Below, piece by piece: positions 1-9,278 of a stretch of DNA of 37,143 nt. The notes beneath the pieces are model-generated. The model worked only from the letters and a program-made list of their open reading frames with translations, made no database searches and had not been told where the DNA came from. Each line of letters begins with the position of its first letter. Positions within the stretch are counted from its first letter, which is position 1. Source of the stretch: Leptolyngbyaceae cyanobacterium CSU_1_3 (GTDB lineage: Bacteria; Cyanobacteriota; Cyanobacteriia; Leptolyngbyales; Leptolyngbyaceae). The position numbers were made by a program, and so were the translations under genes. The DNA lies in the NCBI GenBank assembly GCA_012034655.1, contig JAAUOZ010000037.1, positions 1 through 37,143 on the forward strand. The letters are read 5' to 3'.

Positions 1-136
1 CAAGGTGTAAAGATTGCAGTTACACTGAGCCGTTGAGGGCTTTGACGGTTCTCTCACAATCGGATACGGTTGAGGGATTCATCTAAACTCACCACACTTC
101 TGCACTCCTGTCAATGCGTAAGTCCTAAAATATGCT
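1..136. other. Window edge, no gene assigned
   Basis: No supported gene. Frame 1 of the plus strand reads eleven codons (QGVKIAVTLSR) and then TGA at 34-36, which could be the tail of a plus-strand gene entering from outside, but this is too short to support. The rest is non-coding DNA downstream of the transporter gene. Confidence 0.3.
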
Positions 137-265
137 TTAGCTGCCCCCCGAACCTCCTAGAACTCCTGTTAATTGCAACAAATAAATCAATGCAAATACA
201 GCAAAGAATAAGCCTGCAAGCAACGTTCCCCAGAAAGAAAATCCCGTAGGACGCAGCTTCTTTGA
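137..265 (-). pseudogene. Cut-off last transmembrane helix of the Nramp-like gene
   Basis: Reading straight through the TGA at 266-268 in the same frame gives 42 more codons ending at a TAA (137-139). They encode KKLRPTGFSFWGTLLAGLFF, then a hydrophobic run ending LLQLTGVLGGSGGS. This is a basic loop followed by one complete membrane helix, as expected at the C-terminus of this family. No frameshift is needed; only codon 428 is a stop. A C-to-T change of CGA would produce it, but the original codon cannot be known from this sequence. Alternatives are a sequencing error or stop readthrough. Confidence 0.75.
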
Positions 266-1549
266 TCACATCCGGTAGTTAAGGAAAAGCGTCAGTCCAG
301 CCACGACAGGAATATGTGCCGCTTCGATCGCCCCGGCAGTCTGCAATAAAGCAACAGGTGTACCAAAGAAAAGATAGACTGCGATCGGTAAAGCCGCTAA
401 CAAGAATACAATATAAAACTTCCGCAGAAACTTCTCATTCGTCCACCGACCCTCACGGATGCCAAACCCTTGCAGGAGAATTCGCGTACCATCAGCAAAC
501 ATCCGTCCAAAGCCATCCTGCACCGATAGGGTTGTACTGCAAAAAGTAATAAATACGATCGCAATCATGAACCAAAAACCGAACGAACCCCAGATGTTTC
601 CAAGCAAATTTCCTAACGTTTCTGCTACCTGATTTTCTTCAGGAACTATTCCCTTCGGGCGCAACAACTGAGCACCTAAAATTAAAAATGCCAATGCCGC
701 CAGCAACGCTCCAATCACCGCTAACGTATTGGAAAAAGTCATTAACTTAACCCAGCCTCGCAATCGCTGCTGCTGTTCCGAATCAAGCTGTTTGACATCA
801 ATAGGTTCTTCTTGCTGAAGCGCCGTTGCCCCATACCCCCGCGCCTCTACCCAGTAGGAGTACCACATCATCCCAGCCGCACCCGCCAGCATAAACCCTA
901 ACCAAGGCAAAACTTCTTGGTATTGCACGTTCGGAGGAATCTGTGGCACTAAACCAGAGGCTAACTCTCGGATATTAGGAAAGACCAAGAGTGCAGCCGT
1001 AACAATGGCAAGGGTACGGGCAATTCCTATCAGTGAGGAGATCTTTTCGACAACATCGTACTGCCCTAAAAATACGATCGCCGCTGTCACTAAAATAATA
1101 ATAATTGTCCAGAGTTGAACAGTCCCACCTGTCACCAAAATTAAAGCTGTTGCTGCTGCTCCTGCCAGCCCTGCAACTGTCGAAATTGCCACGGCAAATT
1201 GAGGCACAAGAATCAGCCAAACTGCCCAATTTTTAAAGCCTGGTAGTTGTTTAAATCCTTCTAAAATTGTTGCCCCTGTGCAAACGGTAAAGCGTCCAAC
1301 TTCGCGGTTAATAAACCATTTCAAAATAACGGCTGCAAGTAGTGCCCATAGCAGGGCGTACCCATAAAGGGCAGCAATTCGCGGCGTAAATAAGAGTTCT
1401 CCAGAACCTGCGGCAGACAGCATCCAGATGAAACCTGGTCCCAGCCAGTTCAATCGCTCTAACCCTTGGGGTGGCTGAGGAATTTGCTGGTTCTGTAAAT
1501 CTAAACGGGATAATTGAGGAGAGGTATAAACTTGAGGCTGATGATCCAT
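266..1549 (-). CDS. Nramp-superfamily divalent metal transporter, C-terminally truncated
   Basis: A 427-residue integral membrane protein with about ten hydrophobic segments after a polar N-terminus of roughly 30 residues. The first helix begins LGPGFIWML and continues GYALLWALL, the Nramp (SLC11/MntH) pattern for proton-coupled divalent metal import. The canonical metal-binding DPGN of helix 1 is absent: the equivalent stretch reads AAGSGELL. The Met-Pro-His of helix 6 also appears replaced (AGAAGMMWYSYW). The cargo may therefore differ from Mn/Fe. The start ATG follows an AGGAG box nine bases upstream. The frame ends at a TGA (266-268), but translation beyond it gives a convincing final helix (see next entry), so this is a nonsense-truncated allele or a base error. 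It is monocistronic, with over 400 bp of gene-poor DNA upstream. The family assignment is strong; transport ability without the last helix is uncertain. Confidence 0.85.
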   Translation of the reverse strand: MDHQPQVYTSPQLSRLDLQNQQIPQPPQGLERLNWLGPGFIWMLSAAGSGELLFTPRIAALYGYALLWALLAAVILKWFINREVGRFTVCTGATILEGFKQLPGFKNWAVWLILVPQFAVAISTVAGLAGAAATALILVTGGTVQLWTIIIILVTAAIVFLGQYDVVEKISSLIGIARTLAIVTAALLVFPNIRELASGLVPQIPPNVQYQEVLPWLGFMLAGAAGMMWYSYWVEARGYGATALQQEEPIDVKQLDSEQQQRLRGWVKLMTFSNTLAVIGALLAALAFLILGAQLLRPKGIVPEENQVAETLGNLLGNIWGSFGFWFMIAIVFITFCSTTLSVQDGFGRMFADGTRILLQGFGIREGRWTNEKFLRKFYIVFLLAALPIAVYLFFGTPVALLQTAGAIEAAHIPVVAGLTLFLNYRM

Positions 1550-1770
1550 TTAGGGTCGCTCCTGGCTTTAATTTTGCTAAAAATAAGCATGGTTACAGAC
1601 GATCGCCACTTTCATGATCGCCCTGTTATATCTCAAAATTTCAAGCTAGTATTTTACGAATAAAGGGATAGTTGATTGGAAAAATCCTATTGCATTCACG
1701 AACAGTTAAATAAGCAGCTAGATAAGTAATTAAAACTAAGTAAGTGGGCGTGATTAATTTACAGATAGCC

Positions 1771-1813
1771 GTGGGGCAAGCGTCTCGCTCGCTTGCGGGC
1801 AAGATGCCCACAC
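1771..1813. repeat. Nested palindromic intergenic repeat
   Basis: An inner stem GCAAGCG/CGCTTGC surrounds TCTCGCT, and outer arms GTGGG/CCCAC enclose it. Such GC-rich nested hairpins are scattered between genes in many cyanobacteria. It sits in the roughly 420-bp gap between the Nramp start and the response-regulator remnant; nothing else in that gap was recognised. Confidence 0.6.
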
Positions 1814-1968
1814 GTCTGACATTTAATTAGACTAGTCTACTTACTCAAGAAAGCTCTACCTAATTTTACAGTAGAAGATGAAGAACTGGTGGTGAACGAG
1901 AAAATATGAGGGAATTCTATCCATAGGAATATGCCTTTTCAGCAGGTTGGCTACTTAATAAGGTGCTG

Positions 1969-2256
1969 TCAACTATCGCTGGGTAAAAGTGTCTGGTTGA
2001 GAGTATTTTTTGCTTGACAAGAGTTATCCAGCAATGCCTCAATCTGATTGGCTAGCTTCGTTGGATTGAAAGGCTTTTTGATTATTTCTAAAACGTTGAC
2101 CTGAGCAAGCTGAGTAGTTTCTACCGATCGTCCTTTAGCCGTTAATAACACAACGGGAACTTGCTTAGTTTTGTCCTGCGATCGCAGTTGCTGTAGAATT
2201 GTCAGGTCATCCCTTCCTGGCATCATCAAATCTAAGAGCTGATTTCTAAAGAGAAT
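1969..2256 (-). pseudogene. Response-regulator receiver remnant (C-terminal half)
   Basis: The open frame is about 95 codons and carries the second half of a CheY-like receiver domain. It has the phospho-acceptor region QLLDLMMPG, then VPVVLLTAKGR (beta-4 with the conserved Thr/Ala-Lys region), then IIKKPFNP with the conserved KP pair. The first half (beta-1 and the acidic pocket) is missing: an in-frame TAA at 2257-2259 lies ten codons before the acceptor Asp, and no upstream frame restores a DD motif. An apparent TTG start would begin after the Asp and give a non-functional fragment. It is best read as a truncated pseudogene. Confidence 0.75.
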
Positions 2257-2308
2257 TTAAAGTAGGTAGAAAACCAGGCATAGCTTTTCTATGTAATCAT
2301 CTTTGCTG

Positions 2309-2347
2309 TAAAAGAAAAACGATCGCCCCTCACAAGAAGAGCGATCG
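2309..2347 (-). terminator. Rho-independent terminator after the giant LamG gene
   Basis: On the minus strand a hairpin with arms CGATCGCTC and GAGGGGCGATCG, around a short loop, is followed directly by TTTTTCTTTT. This stem plus U-tract lies about 85 bases after the stop of the 2432-7855 gene in the right orientation. The stem uses two GCGATCGC-type octamers, the abundant cyanobacterial HIP1 motif. Confidence 0.65.
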
Positions 2348-2354
2348 CTTCATT

Positions 2355-2431
2355 TTGGATTTGCGATTTTAGATTTTAGATTTTAATCCAAAATCCAAAA
2401 TCCAAAATCCAAAATCCAAAATCCAAAATCC
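2355..2431. repeat. AATCCAAA-type tandem short repeat
   Basis: Tandem ATCCAAA heptamers, preceded by the inverted version TTTGGAT/TTTTAGAT, so the tract can fold back on itself. Similar tracts occur in this window at about 9190-9228, 9318-9350, 9509-9541, 9633-9655, 10697-10732, 11103-11135, 11190-11221, 17437-17463, 19279-19312, 21128-21150, 25493-25555, 28452-28494, 28573-28612 and 28750-28785. Confidence 0.85.
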
Positions 2432-5400
2432 CTACTGGAACAGCACTCTGACAAGGTCTTGCACACTGCTACTGGGATTGTTGAAGTTGAATATGAACGT
2501 CAGGTTTTGACTGCGGTTCATGTAGACCAGTTGCAGGGAGAGGACAATGCGACCGCTCTGTGTTGTACTTAGATCGGTGTCAAAGCTGGCAGAGCGCACA
2601 TCCAGCAACCGACTTAAGCCATTACGGGCGATAAAGTCACCCACTTGCACTGCCGCATTCGCACCAGCTCTGAGTTCTCCCAGGGTTCTTTGGGCAACGG
2701 TCAGTGCGCCTCTGGCAATCTCACGACTGCTGATCAATGCAGCCAGTTGAGGGTCAAGTTCCAGAGGGGTGCTGTCAACTCCTCGTCGGGCTGTTCTCAA
2801 GACCTCCTGAGCGGCGCTCAGAACGCCTCTAGCTGTTCCCAAAGCTACTTGCAGACCCGCGATTTCAATTTCAATCTGAATTCGTCTAGGGTCAAGGGCA
2901 AACAAACGATCCCGATCCCGTTCTCGTCGGCTGATTTCCCCTTGCAGGCGATCGACTTCTCGCTGTGCCCGGTTTACTTCGTTTTGAGCATCGGTCACTC
3001 CTCGGTTGGCATCATCTCGCTGACGTTGCAACACCTGACGACGGTTGGTAATATCCGTGGTGAGACGATTCACCTCTGACTGCCGTTGGCTGACATCCAT
3101 TTCAGCCTGTCTAAATGCTGTAGAGGCATTATTGGCGGCGGTTTGGATGGCTTGAGCAACATTGGTATTGAGGTACTGCAACAGGTCGTTTTGCATGGTG
3201 CCTGCGACGCGGAATTCTGGGGTACTGCTGAGTTCTCGACCGCTAGCTTGCAAGTTGCATCCAAACTGGTTGAAGATGCGTCCGCTGGTTTGAAACGAGA
3301 AGCGGTTTTCTGCCACGCTAATTTGGGTGGTGCTGCTCAAGCCCAGCAGTTGCACCTGTCCAGAGAGTTCCAGGCTGGGAGCCTGATTGAGGCTGAGTTG
3401 CATCCGCAGGGAAGGATTGGCACGTCCATTGGCACCACTGAGGCGAAAGGCACCGTTCAGCAAGTTGATGCCTGTTGCTTCTCCTTCCACGATCGCCCCC
3501 CGCACACTATCCACCAGAATCGACAGGGATGCCCGTAAGCCCCACAGAGTCAGGGCAACCGCTCCCCGCAGCGCCAGAGTTCCATTCTGATTTTCGGCTG
3601 CCAGTGTGGTTATTACACCGAACCAGGTGCCTTCCAGGAACACCCGCTGATTGCTGATCATGGCTCTGGTACCGACCAGGGTAAGTCCTGCCAAATCGAC
3701 GCTGGCATTCCCTTCCAGTCGCAGAGTAGAACGGCTAAGGAAGCCTTCCAGTTGTCCTTGCACGCGCAGGGGAGAGGCGACTGGGAACAGATTCAAATCA
3801 CCTCGTAGCCAGAACTGACCATCCCGAATTTGCACGTCTCCGTCAAAGATCTGCTGGTTGAGGAAAGTGAGATGGCTGTGTCCTGCCAGTTGGAAAGCAT
3901 CCTGGCTGACATTTGGGAGGTTGGCGACTAAGGGCGCTCCGGGCGATCGCCATTGGGCACCCATAATCATCGCAGTGTGATTATGGATAGTGCGATCGCT
4001 GGCAACACCACCATTGCCTTCATCAAAGAACCAGTAGCCGACCAGTCCTGCTTCATTACCGCTCAAACGACGTGCCAGGCTGGTTTGAATTTCAGTTGCC
4101 GATCGCGCCCGGTTCCAGATCCGCACGTCGTCAATTTGTCCCTGGAAGAAACGTTCGGTACCCGTACCGCGTGCGCCAATCGCCCAGCTTTCGTTCACGG
4201 GAACGGCCCCTCTGGCTGCCGCTGATGCACTCACCTGCACCCCATTGCGATATAGTTGCCAGGTTGTGCCATCATACGCGCCTGCCAGATGCACCCAATT
4301 GCCGATATCTCCGGTGGGAATGGGGGCACGGGTGAGGTAATCTTGACCATCCCAGGAACCAACCTCATAGTTACTGTTGTTCAACCGCAGATAGACTTCG
4401 CCATTGGGTGAGAAACTGTGCCCGTGCGCCACAATGTTGCGAACTCCATCGGTGGCTTCCGGTCTGACCCAGGCTTCCAAGGTGATTTGTCCGGTGATAT
4501 TGAGCGTCGTGGGATTGTTGAGCCGCACGTAGTCGCTTTGTCCGTTAAACGCCAGGGCAAACGAGGACGCAGCAGGCAGGGAGGGTTGCGATCGTGTTGG
4601 ATTAATTGCCACCCGTCCCATGATTTCCAACTCAATTACGTTCTGAATCGTGCCAGCAATGCGGAACCCAGTGTTGAAGCCAAAGGAACTGGATGCTGCC
4701 AAACCAAACGCCGCCTCGAAGGTTGCCAGGTTCGCCACGTCCCAATTGCCTTTCATCAACACCACCAACCCTTCTTCATTGCGACGCTGACCGGATTGCG
4801 TCGGCATTTGGGGCAGAATTGACAGCAAACTATTTTCCTGGTTGCTGTCAGTCAGTTGCAGTTGTTGGTAAACCTGTTGCCGCGATGCCGGATTGGATGT
4901 TAACCGGCGAAACTCATCCGGCGTGGTGATCAGCCATCCGGCATTGCTAGACAGACTGGCAAGGGAAACGCCAACATTACCGACGCGATATTCCAGCGGC
5001 ACTGCCTGAATCAATTCATTCAGAGACAGGGTTTTCAGTCCATTCAGCAGGGCTGCCAGATTGTCATAGGCGTTGATCTCCGGTCCCATTTCGCCGGGAC
5101 CAAGCATACTGCCGCCCAGGTATTCCGGTAGGCGCAAATAGTTGCCATCCAGGGAGAAGCGCAGATTGAAATCGCGGGGTGGCATGGTGCGATCGAGGAG
5201 AAAGTTGCGATCGCTAAAGAATCGCCGCAAATCGCTGAGAATCCGGCTGACTTCACTCAGGTTAAAAGATGGCATGGGGAATTGAGCATGTGCCTTCAGT
5301 CCCACGCCTTCTAATCCCAAATATTCAATGCCAATGTTGTCGTAAAACAATGGAATTGGGATCGGAATTACCGTCTGATAGACAATGATCATGAACAAAT

Positions 5401-7855
5401 CATTCAACGCCAATCGCCGCATTAGATCACGAGTGGAGGGTAGCGGTAAACTATCGTCATCCGGCAACGCTAAAGATGCTGCCAGTGTCAGTAAATCAAA
5501 CTGATCTAGATTAGCATCCACCTGCAGCAGGAACAAGTTACCACCAGAAAGTTCACCAAAGGAAATACCGCGCAGTGTCATGCCATTCAACACGGGAACC
5601 GGAATTAGCAACAGCGGCAAAATTTGCACCGTGGGATGGAGTAAGCGAATCGGTGGATCACCGTCTCTCACCCGTGCATCTAACTGCACGCCACCATCGG
5701 GTGTCACTGCAATGTTGAAATTGAAACTCTGTGGAATTTGAACATTGAGATATTCCCGGAATTGCTCAGGCAATTGCTCGAAGCGATCGCCAATCATCTC
5801 CAGTGCATCCATAATTTCCGGCGGCAGTTCGCCCGTCGCTGCCAGAATTCGAGTCAGTTCCTCCACCCGGAAATTGTTCTGCTCATCCAGAATGCGAATC
5901 TCTTGTAGCGGTAAGCTATCGGGCAAAGCAGCAGCAGCGACTTGCAATCCAGTTGCAGTCAGCAGATTCTTGAACAGGGTCAGGGGAATACTCAACGGTC
6001 GAATCGTTTCAAACCCACCGCTAGCGACAAAGCTGGATTGCGCCGTGTCGTAACTGAACACTGGCACCTGGAATCGCACTTCACCAAACTCATTCAGGTT
6101 GGCGTGCCAGTAAGTGACTCCATCTGCTTCCACAAAGCGAATTGCTCGAATCGGCGAGGACGTTGGCGTAATCGTGATGCCAGCCGACCCCACACTGAAC
6201 CGCAGATTCACCACTGTATTCTCTGGATCAGCTGGATCAAAGGTGTTGAAGAAGTTCAACCGTGGCGATCCATCTTCCTGCACCCCAAACAGGTTGTTGA
6301 GATCGGCAGGCAAACCTACGCCAATTTGTGCGCCCAATTCAACATTAGTGCCCAATTGAATGAACAAATCGGTGACTTCAATTCGAGCAGCACCCAGGGG
6401 AATGCGAACATCGTTGCTGATGTCGATATCGGGGAGGGCAAAATCAAATGGAGCCACAGCGCGATCGGCACTCAACCGGACGCGATCGTTATCAGCACGA
6501 AATTCCACATTAATTTGCTCTGGTAAGACCCGCTGAACCGTGGGATGCCAACCCTGGAAGGACAATCCCACCGCTGCTTCAAACATCCACTGAGACGTGT
6601 TGGCGGTTGGCAGACTGCGCCGAACAATGACAATGCCACCAAACTCCAGATGCATCGCCGCTTGCCGATCCGGTGGCAGGGGAATCATCAAGGTTGCTTG
6701 CTCTGGCATGAACATTAGGCTGGCAGTGCCATCTGTTTCGCGGGTAAGGATCAGTTCACCCTGGAAATCAAACACATTCTCAACCCGCATCCCGCCCCCA
6801 GCAGATACCCTCCAGGCAGACATGGCAGGGGTTTGCTCATCCACTGCCGGTTGACGCTCCAAAAAGACTGCCAGATTTGCAAGATTCAGAGCGCCAATAC
6901 CGGAAATCGTAACCACATCAGCGGCCGGTTGAATCGCCGTCTCCAGCATCAGAGTCCTGACTCCTGCCATCTGCGCGTAGGCAGCCGACAGCATGAATGC
7001 CCGTTCAAACAAATTAGCAGCAACCGTTCCAGACAATGCCCAATCCTGTCCTTCTAGGCTGAACATTAAATTGAAGTTCTGCAATACTAGATCAGCAGAG
7101 ATCGCCAGTGGTTCGGCGGCTGTGATCGCCAGTGTCGCATTGATTTGACTGGTGCTGGTTGGTGTAGATTCATCGACGATCACCATCCGGTCTACCGATA
7201 ATTGAACCGTTACATCCAGTGCGTTGCTGCCGATAAAATTCCACTGCGATCGCGTATTCACACTCAAGCTAAATGCGCCAGTTGCAGGGGTTGCTTGCAG
7301 GTCTATATTCGTAAATTCAAAATCAGGCAAATCGGTTGGTCGAGATGCACCATTCAGAAATACTTCCGCGATCGCAGATAAATTTAGCCGCGCAATTATT
7401 GCCTGCCAACTGACTTGATCGCCAGCATTCAAAGTGAATGTTACATCAATCATGTCATTACGAACGCGCAGCATTCCGGCGATCGTGCCAGAAACTTGAT
7501 TAGTGGATGCTGTTAAACTTAACGCTAATTGCACACTCTCCAGCGACAGCCAGGGTGCTCCCGGAATCGTTGCAGTCGGCAAGACCGCACTGAGATTGGC
7601 AGTCAATGCACCATCAGTTTCAGTGAATACAAGTGCCAGTCCAATATTGTCTGCGCCGAGCAGAGAAGTTTTGCCAGTGAGTGAAACGCGATCGCTGGAT
7701 GCCGTAATCTCGGCACCTGCAAAAGTGAATCGTTCGATATTCAGAATCCGTAAGAACTCACCAATTTGTAAATTAGCAATCGGTGTTTCATCCAGAATTA
7801 TTTGTTCATTTGGCACCTGTGATTGTAGTACAGTTGTGATGTCTTGCAGTATCAT
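2432..7855 (-). CDS. Giant beta-rich protein with LamG domain and C-terminal coiled coil
   Basis: A protein of 1807 residues with no obvious signal peptide or membrane helix. Residues 1 to about 1090 consist of repeated amphipathic beta-strand modules (alternating polar/hydrophobic, rich in N, T, S, L) that I cannot assign to a named family. Residues about 1095-1300 form a LamG/concanavalin-A-like jelly roll, with FNGQSDYVRL, ITLEAWVRP, WVHLAGAYDG and IDDVRIWNRARS all typical. More beta modules follow to about 1560. Residues about 1570-1710 form a charged coiled coil (RQSEVNRL, NEVNRAQREVDRLQ), and a last beta-rich tail ends VQDLVRVLFQ. The ATG has GAGGAA nine bases upstream and a candidate promoter of the shared class (7897-7940) about 40 bases upstream; a terminator follows. 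LamG domains bind glycans or proteins, so an adhesion or scaffold role is possible. Since no secretion signal is visible, export (if any) would need another route. Confidence 0.7.
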   Translation of the reverse strand: MILQDITTVLQSQVPNEQIILDETPIANLQIGEFLRILNIERFTFAGAEITASSDRVSLTGKTSLLGADNIGLALVFTETDGALTANLSAVLPTATIPGAPWLSLESVQLALSLTASTNQVSGTIAGMLRVRNDMIDVTFTLNAGDQVSWQAIIARLNLSAIAEVFLNGASRPTDLPDFEFTNIDLQATPATGAFSLSVNTRSQWNFIGSNALDVTVQLSVDRMVIVDESTPTSTSQINATLAITAAEPLAISADLVLQNFNLMFSLEGQDWALSGTVAANLFERAFMLSAAYAQMAGVRTLMLETAIQPAADVVTISGIGALNLANLAVFLERQPAVDEQTPAMSAWRVSAGGGMRVENVFDFQGELILTRETDGTASLMFMPEQATLMIPLPPDRQAAMHLEFGGIVIVRRSLPTANTSQWMFEAAVGLSFQGWHPTVQRVLPEQINVEFRADNDRVRLSADRAVAPFDFALPDIDISNDVRIPLGAARIEVTDLFIQLGTNVELGAQIGVGLPADLNNLFGVQEDGSPRLNFFNTFDPADPENTVVNLRFSVGSAGITITPTSSPIRAIRFVEADGVTYWHANLNEFGEVRFQVPVFSYDTAQSSFVASGGFETIRPLSIPLTLFKNLLTATGLQVAAAALPDSLPLQEIRILDEQNNFRVEELTRILAATGELPPEIMDALEMIGDRFEQLPEQFREYLNVQIPQSFNFNIAVTPDGGVQLDARVRDGDPPIRLLHPTVQILPLLLIPVPVLNGMTLRGISFGELSGGNLFLLQVDANLDQFDLLTLAASLALPDDDSLPLPSTRDLMRRLALNDLFMIIVYQTVIPIPIPLFYDNIGIEYLGLEGVGLKAHAQFPMPSFNLSEVSRILSDLRRFFSDRNFLLDRTMPPRDFNLRFSLDGNYLRLPEYLGGSMLGPGEMGPEINAYDNLAALLNGLKTLSLNELIQAVPLEYRVGNVGVSLASLSSNAGWLITTPDEFRRLTSNPASRQQVYQQLQLTDSNQENSLLSILPQMPTQSGQRRNEEGLVVLMKGNWDVANLATFEAAFGLAASSSFGFNTGFRIAGTIQNVIELEIMGRVAINPTRSQPSLPAASSFALAFNGQSDYVRLNNPTTLNITGQITLEAWVRPEATDGVRNIVAHGHSFSPNGEVYLRLNNSNYEVGSWDGQDYLTRAPIPTGDIGNWVHLAGAYDGTTWQLYRNGVQVSASAAARGAVPVNESWAIGARGTGTERFFQGQIDDVRIWNRARSATEIQTSLARRLSGNEAGLVGYWFFDEGNGGVASDRTIHNHTAMIMGAQWRSPGAPLVANLPNVSQDAFQLAGHSHLTFLNQQIFDGDVQIRDGQFWLRGDLNLFPVASPLRVQGQLEGFLSRSTLRLEGNASVDLAGLTLVGTRAMISNQRVFLEGTWFGVITTLAAENQNGTLALRGAVALTLWGLRASLSILVDSVRGAIVEGEATGINLLNGAFRLSGANGRANPSLRMQLSLNQAPSLELSGQVQLLGLSSTTQISVAENRFSFQTSGRIFNQFGCNLQASGRELSSTPEFRVAGTMQNDLLQYLNTNVAQAIQTAANNASTAFRQAEMDVSQRQSEVNRLTTDITNRRQVLQRQRDDANRGVTDAQNEVNRAQREVDRLQGEISRRERDRDRLFALDPRRIQIEIEIAGLQVALGTARGVLSAAQEVLRTARRGVDSTPLELDPQLAALISSREIARGALTVAQRTLGELRAGANAAVQVGDFIARNGLSRLLDVRSASFDTDLSTTQSGRIVLSLQLVYMNRSQNLTFIFNFNNPSSSVQDLVRVLFQ

Positions 7856-7896
7856 TTTCGATGTTCCTCAAGAAACTAATAGTGTTCATTAATCCC

Positions 7897-7940
7897 GTTG
7901 TAAAAGTTTCATCGATTAGCGTCGATACAGAATAGTTAAG
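7897..7940 (-). promoter_or_regulatory. Shared promoter-class element, copy 1 (LamG gene)
   Basis: Sense strand: box CTTAACTATTCTGTATCGAC (7921-7940), 18 nt, then TACAAC (7897-7902) as a -10-like hexamer. The predicted transcript start is near 7890, about 35 nt before the ATG at 7855. One box position differs from the consensus (A for T). The remainder of the 7856-8204 gap holds a partial inverted copy near 7961-7980 and no gene I can support. Confidence 0.6.
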
Positions 7941-8204
7941 GAGTTTAATCGTAGTAATTTTCTTAACTTTTAAGCGATGAATTCCTAACTTCTTATCTGG
8001 AATTCCGGAAAAGTAGGTGTGGAAAGGTTGATACGCCAATGAAAAAGGATTGCTACGGCAAAGGCAAATGTGACAGCCGTTGCAATCCCACCTCAGATTA
8101 ATAGATTCACCAGAAGCACATGTCTCAATCGCTGCTGCTTCCTGAAGGCATGAGATATCGAGCAAGCTGAACGGGATTGTGCAGAGTTAGAATGGTTTTC
8201 ACCT

Positions 8205-9278
8205 TCACCTATCCACTGGCGTGTCGCTATTGACGATCGCAGTTGTATCAGCTTTTTCGGTGACATCATGTAATCCTGCATTGATTAACCATTGATACTC
8301 ATCAACAGTTTCAGGACGTGCTATTTGACGACAGATATTGAGTTGTTGCAAGACCCTAGTTTGATTTCCCTGAGATTGAGAAACTTGTGACAGAAAGCAA
8401 TTTGCCATCCCGCGACCTGCGATCGCAGTTGGTAGTTCTTGCTGTCGGGCGATCGCGGCATTCAGAAACGGTTGAGCTTCGGCATACTTTTTCTGCTCTA
8501 ATAAGGCGCGTCCGAGGTTGCGATTGAGGGAGAACTGCAATTCAGCATTGTCTTGAGTCCAACGGATGCCTAAGCGTAAAATTGTTTCCGCTTCTGTAGG
8601 CTTTTCCCTTGCCAGATAGGTACGACCCAGCCGATCAAATGCCAAACGGTTTCCTTCTACGATCGCCTGTTTGTAATGACTTTCTGCGCTTTCCAGGTCT
8701 TTCAGCGATTCATCCAACTCACCCAGAGCAATGTGTGTTGCCGCTTTACGAGGGTTGAGTTCTAGAGCCTTTTCATACTTGCGTCGTGCTTCACCCAATA
8801 ATCCTCTCTCGCGGTAGTCTTGCCCTTGTTGCAGATACACCTCGCCCAGCTTTGGGAGAGAGGCATGCAGACCAGCAGTCAGCAGCAGTAAAAGAACCGA
8901 TGCTACAAACGTGACTTCGCTATACCAGCGGGAGGCAATCCCAAGCTTCATTAGTAAGTTTTGAACGCCTACTTTACCGTCTTTTGTGAGTGCCCCCTTT
9001 GACACAAACGTGATTCCAGCGCCCTGAGCAATCATGGCAGACGCTTCAGCAACGGTTAGACCACCAATAACAAATGGTTGTAGAATTGCGATTACACAGC
9101 CTGTAGTGAACACTAAACAAGTAACCGTCAACGTATTCCAGATCCAATCAAAGCGATCGAAAAAATGGTCTTTTATTGATCCATCTAGTATTTCTAATTT
9201 TTGATTTTTGATTTTTGATTTTGGATTGGTTAACTTATTAGAGTTTGAACTTTGAATTTCAGATTCAGCCTTTTCCAT
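8205..9278 (-). CDS. Membrane-anchored TPR protein
   Basis: A protein of 357 residues. The N-terminal 35 or so are polar and partly encoded by a short repeat (NPKSKIKNQK). Two hydrophobic segments follow (about 48-72, starting LTVTCLVFTTG, and about 122-140, FVASVLLLLLTAG). From about 145 to 310 lie tetratricopeptide repeats (YLQQGQDYRERGLLGEARRK, ALELNPRKAATHIALGELDE, LGRALLEQKKYAEAQPFLNA). TPR solenoids hold protein partners, so this is probably a membrane-tethered scaffold. The start ATG follows GGAGAAG nine bases upstream. The next gene upstream is an AAA_35-type ATPase on the same strand, separated by a 360-bp repeat-rich gap with its own candidate promoter, so the two may work together without being one operon. 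The function is inferred from fold only. Confidence 0.75.
   Translation of the reverse strand: MEKAESEIQSSNSNKLTNPKSKIKNQKLEILDGSIKDHFFDRFDWIWNTLTVTCLVFTTGCVIAILQPFVIGGLTVAEASAMIAQGAGITFVSKGALTKDGKVGVQNLLMKLGIASRWYSEVTFVASVLLLLLTAGLHASLPKLGEVYLQQGQDYRERGLLGEARRKYEKALELNPRKAATHIALGELDESLKDLESAESHYKQAIVEGNRLAFDRLGRTYLAREKPTEAETILRLGIRWTQDNAELQFSLNRNLGRALLEQKKYAEAQPFLNAAIARQQELPTAIAGRGMANCFLSQVSQSQGNQTRVLQQLNICRQIARPETVDEYQWLINAGLHDVTEKADTTAIVNSDTPVDR

Noticed and set aside
3086-7892. Several plus-strand open frames of 60-194 codons opposite the LamG gene
   Set aside because: They are antisense shadows of a long, coherent coding frame, with no domains or ribosome sites.
7921-7940. Pho box reading of the promoter element (CTTAACTT-like half-site)
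   Set aside because: A Pho box needs tandem similar half-sites 11 bp apart; only the first half-site resembles it, while the conserved part extends to TATCGAC.
7806-8165. 119-codon minus-strand open frame overlapping the start of the LamG gene
   Set aside because: It has no recognisable domain, runs over the candidate promoter and overlaps a well-supported start; it looks like chance.
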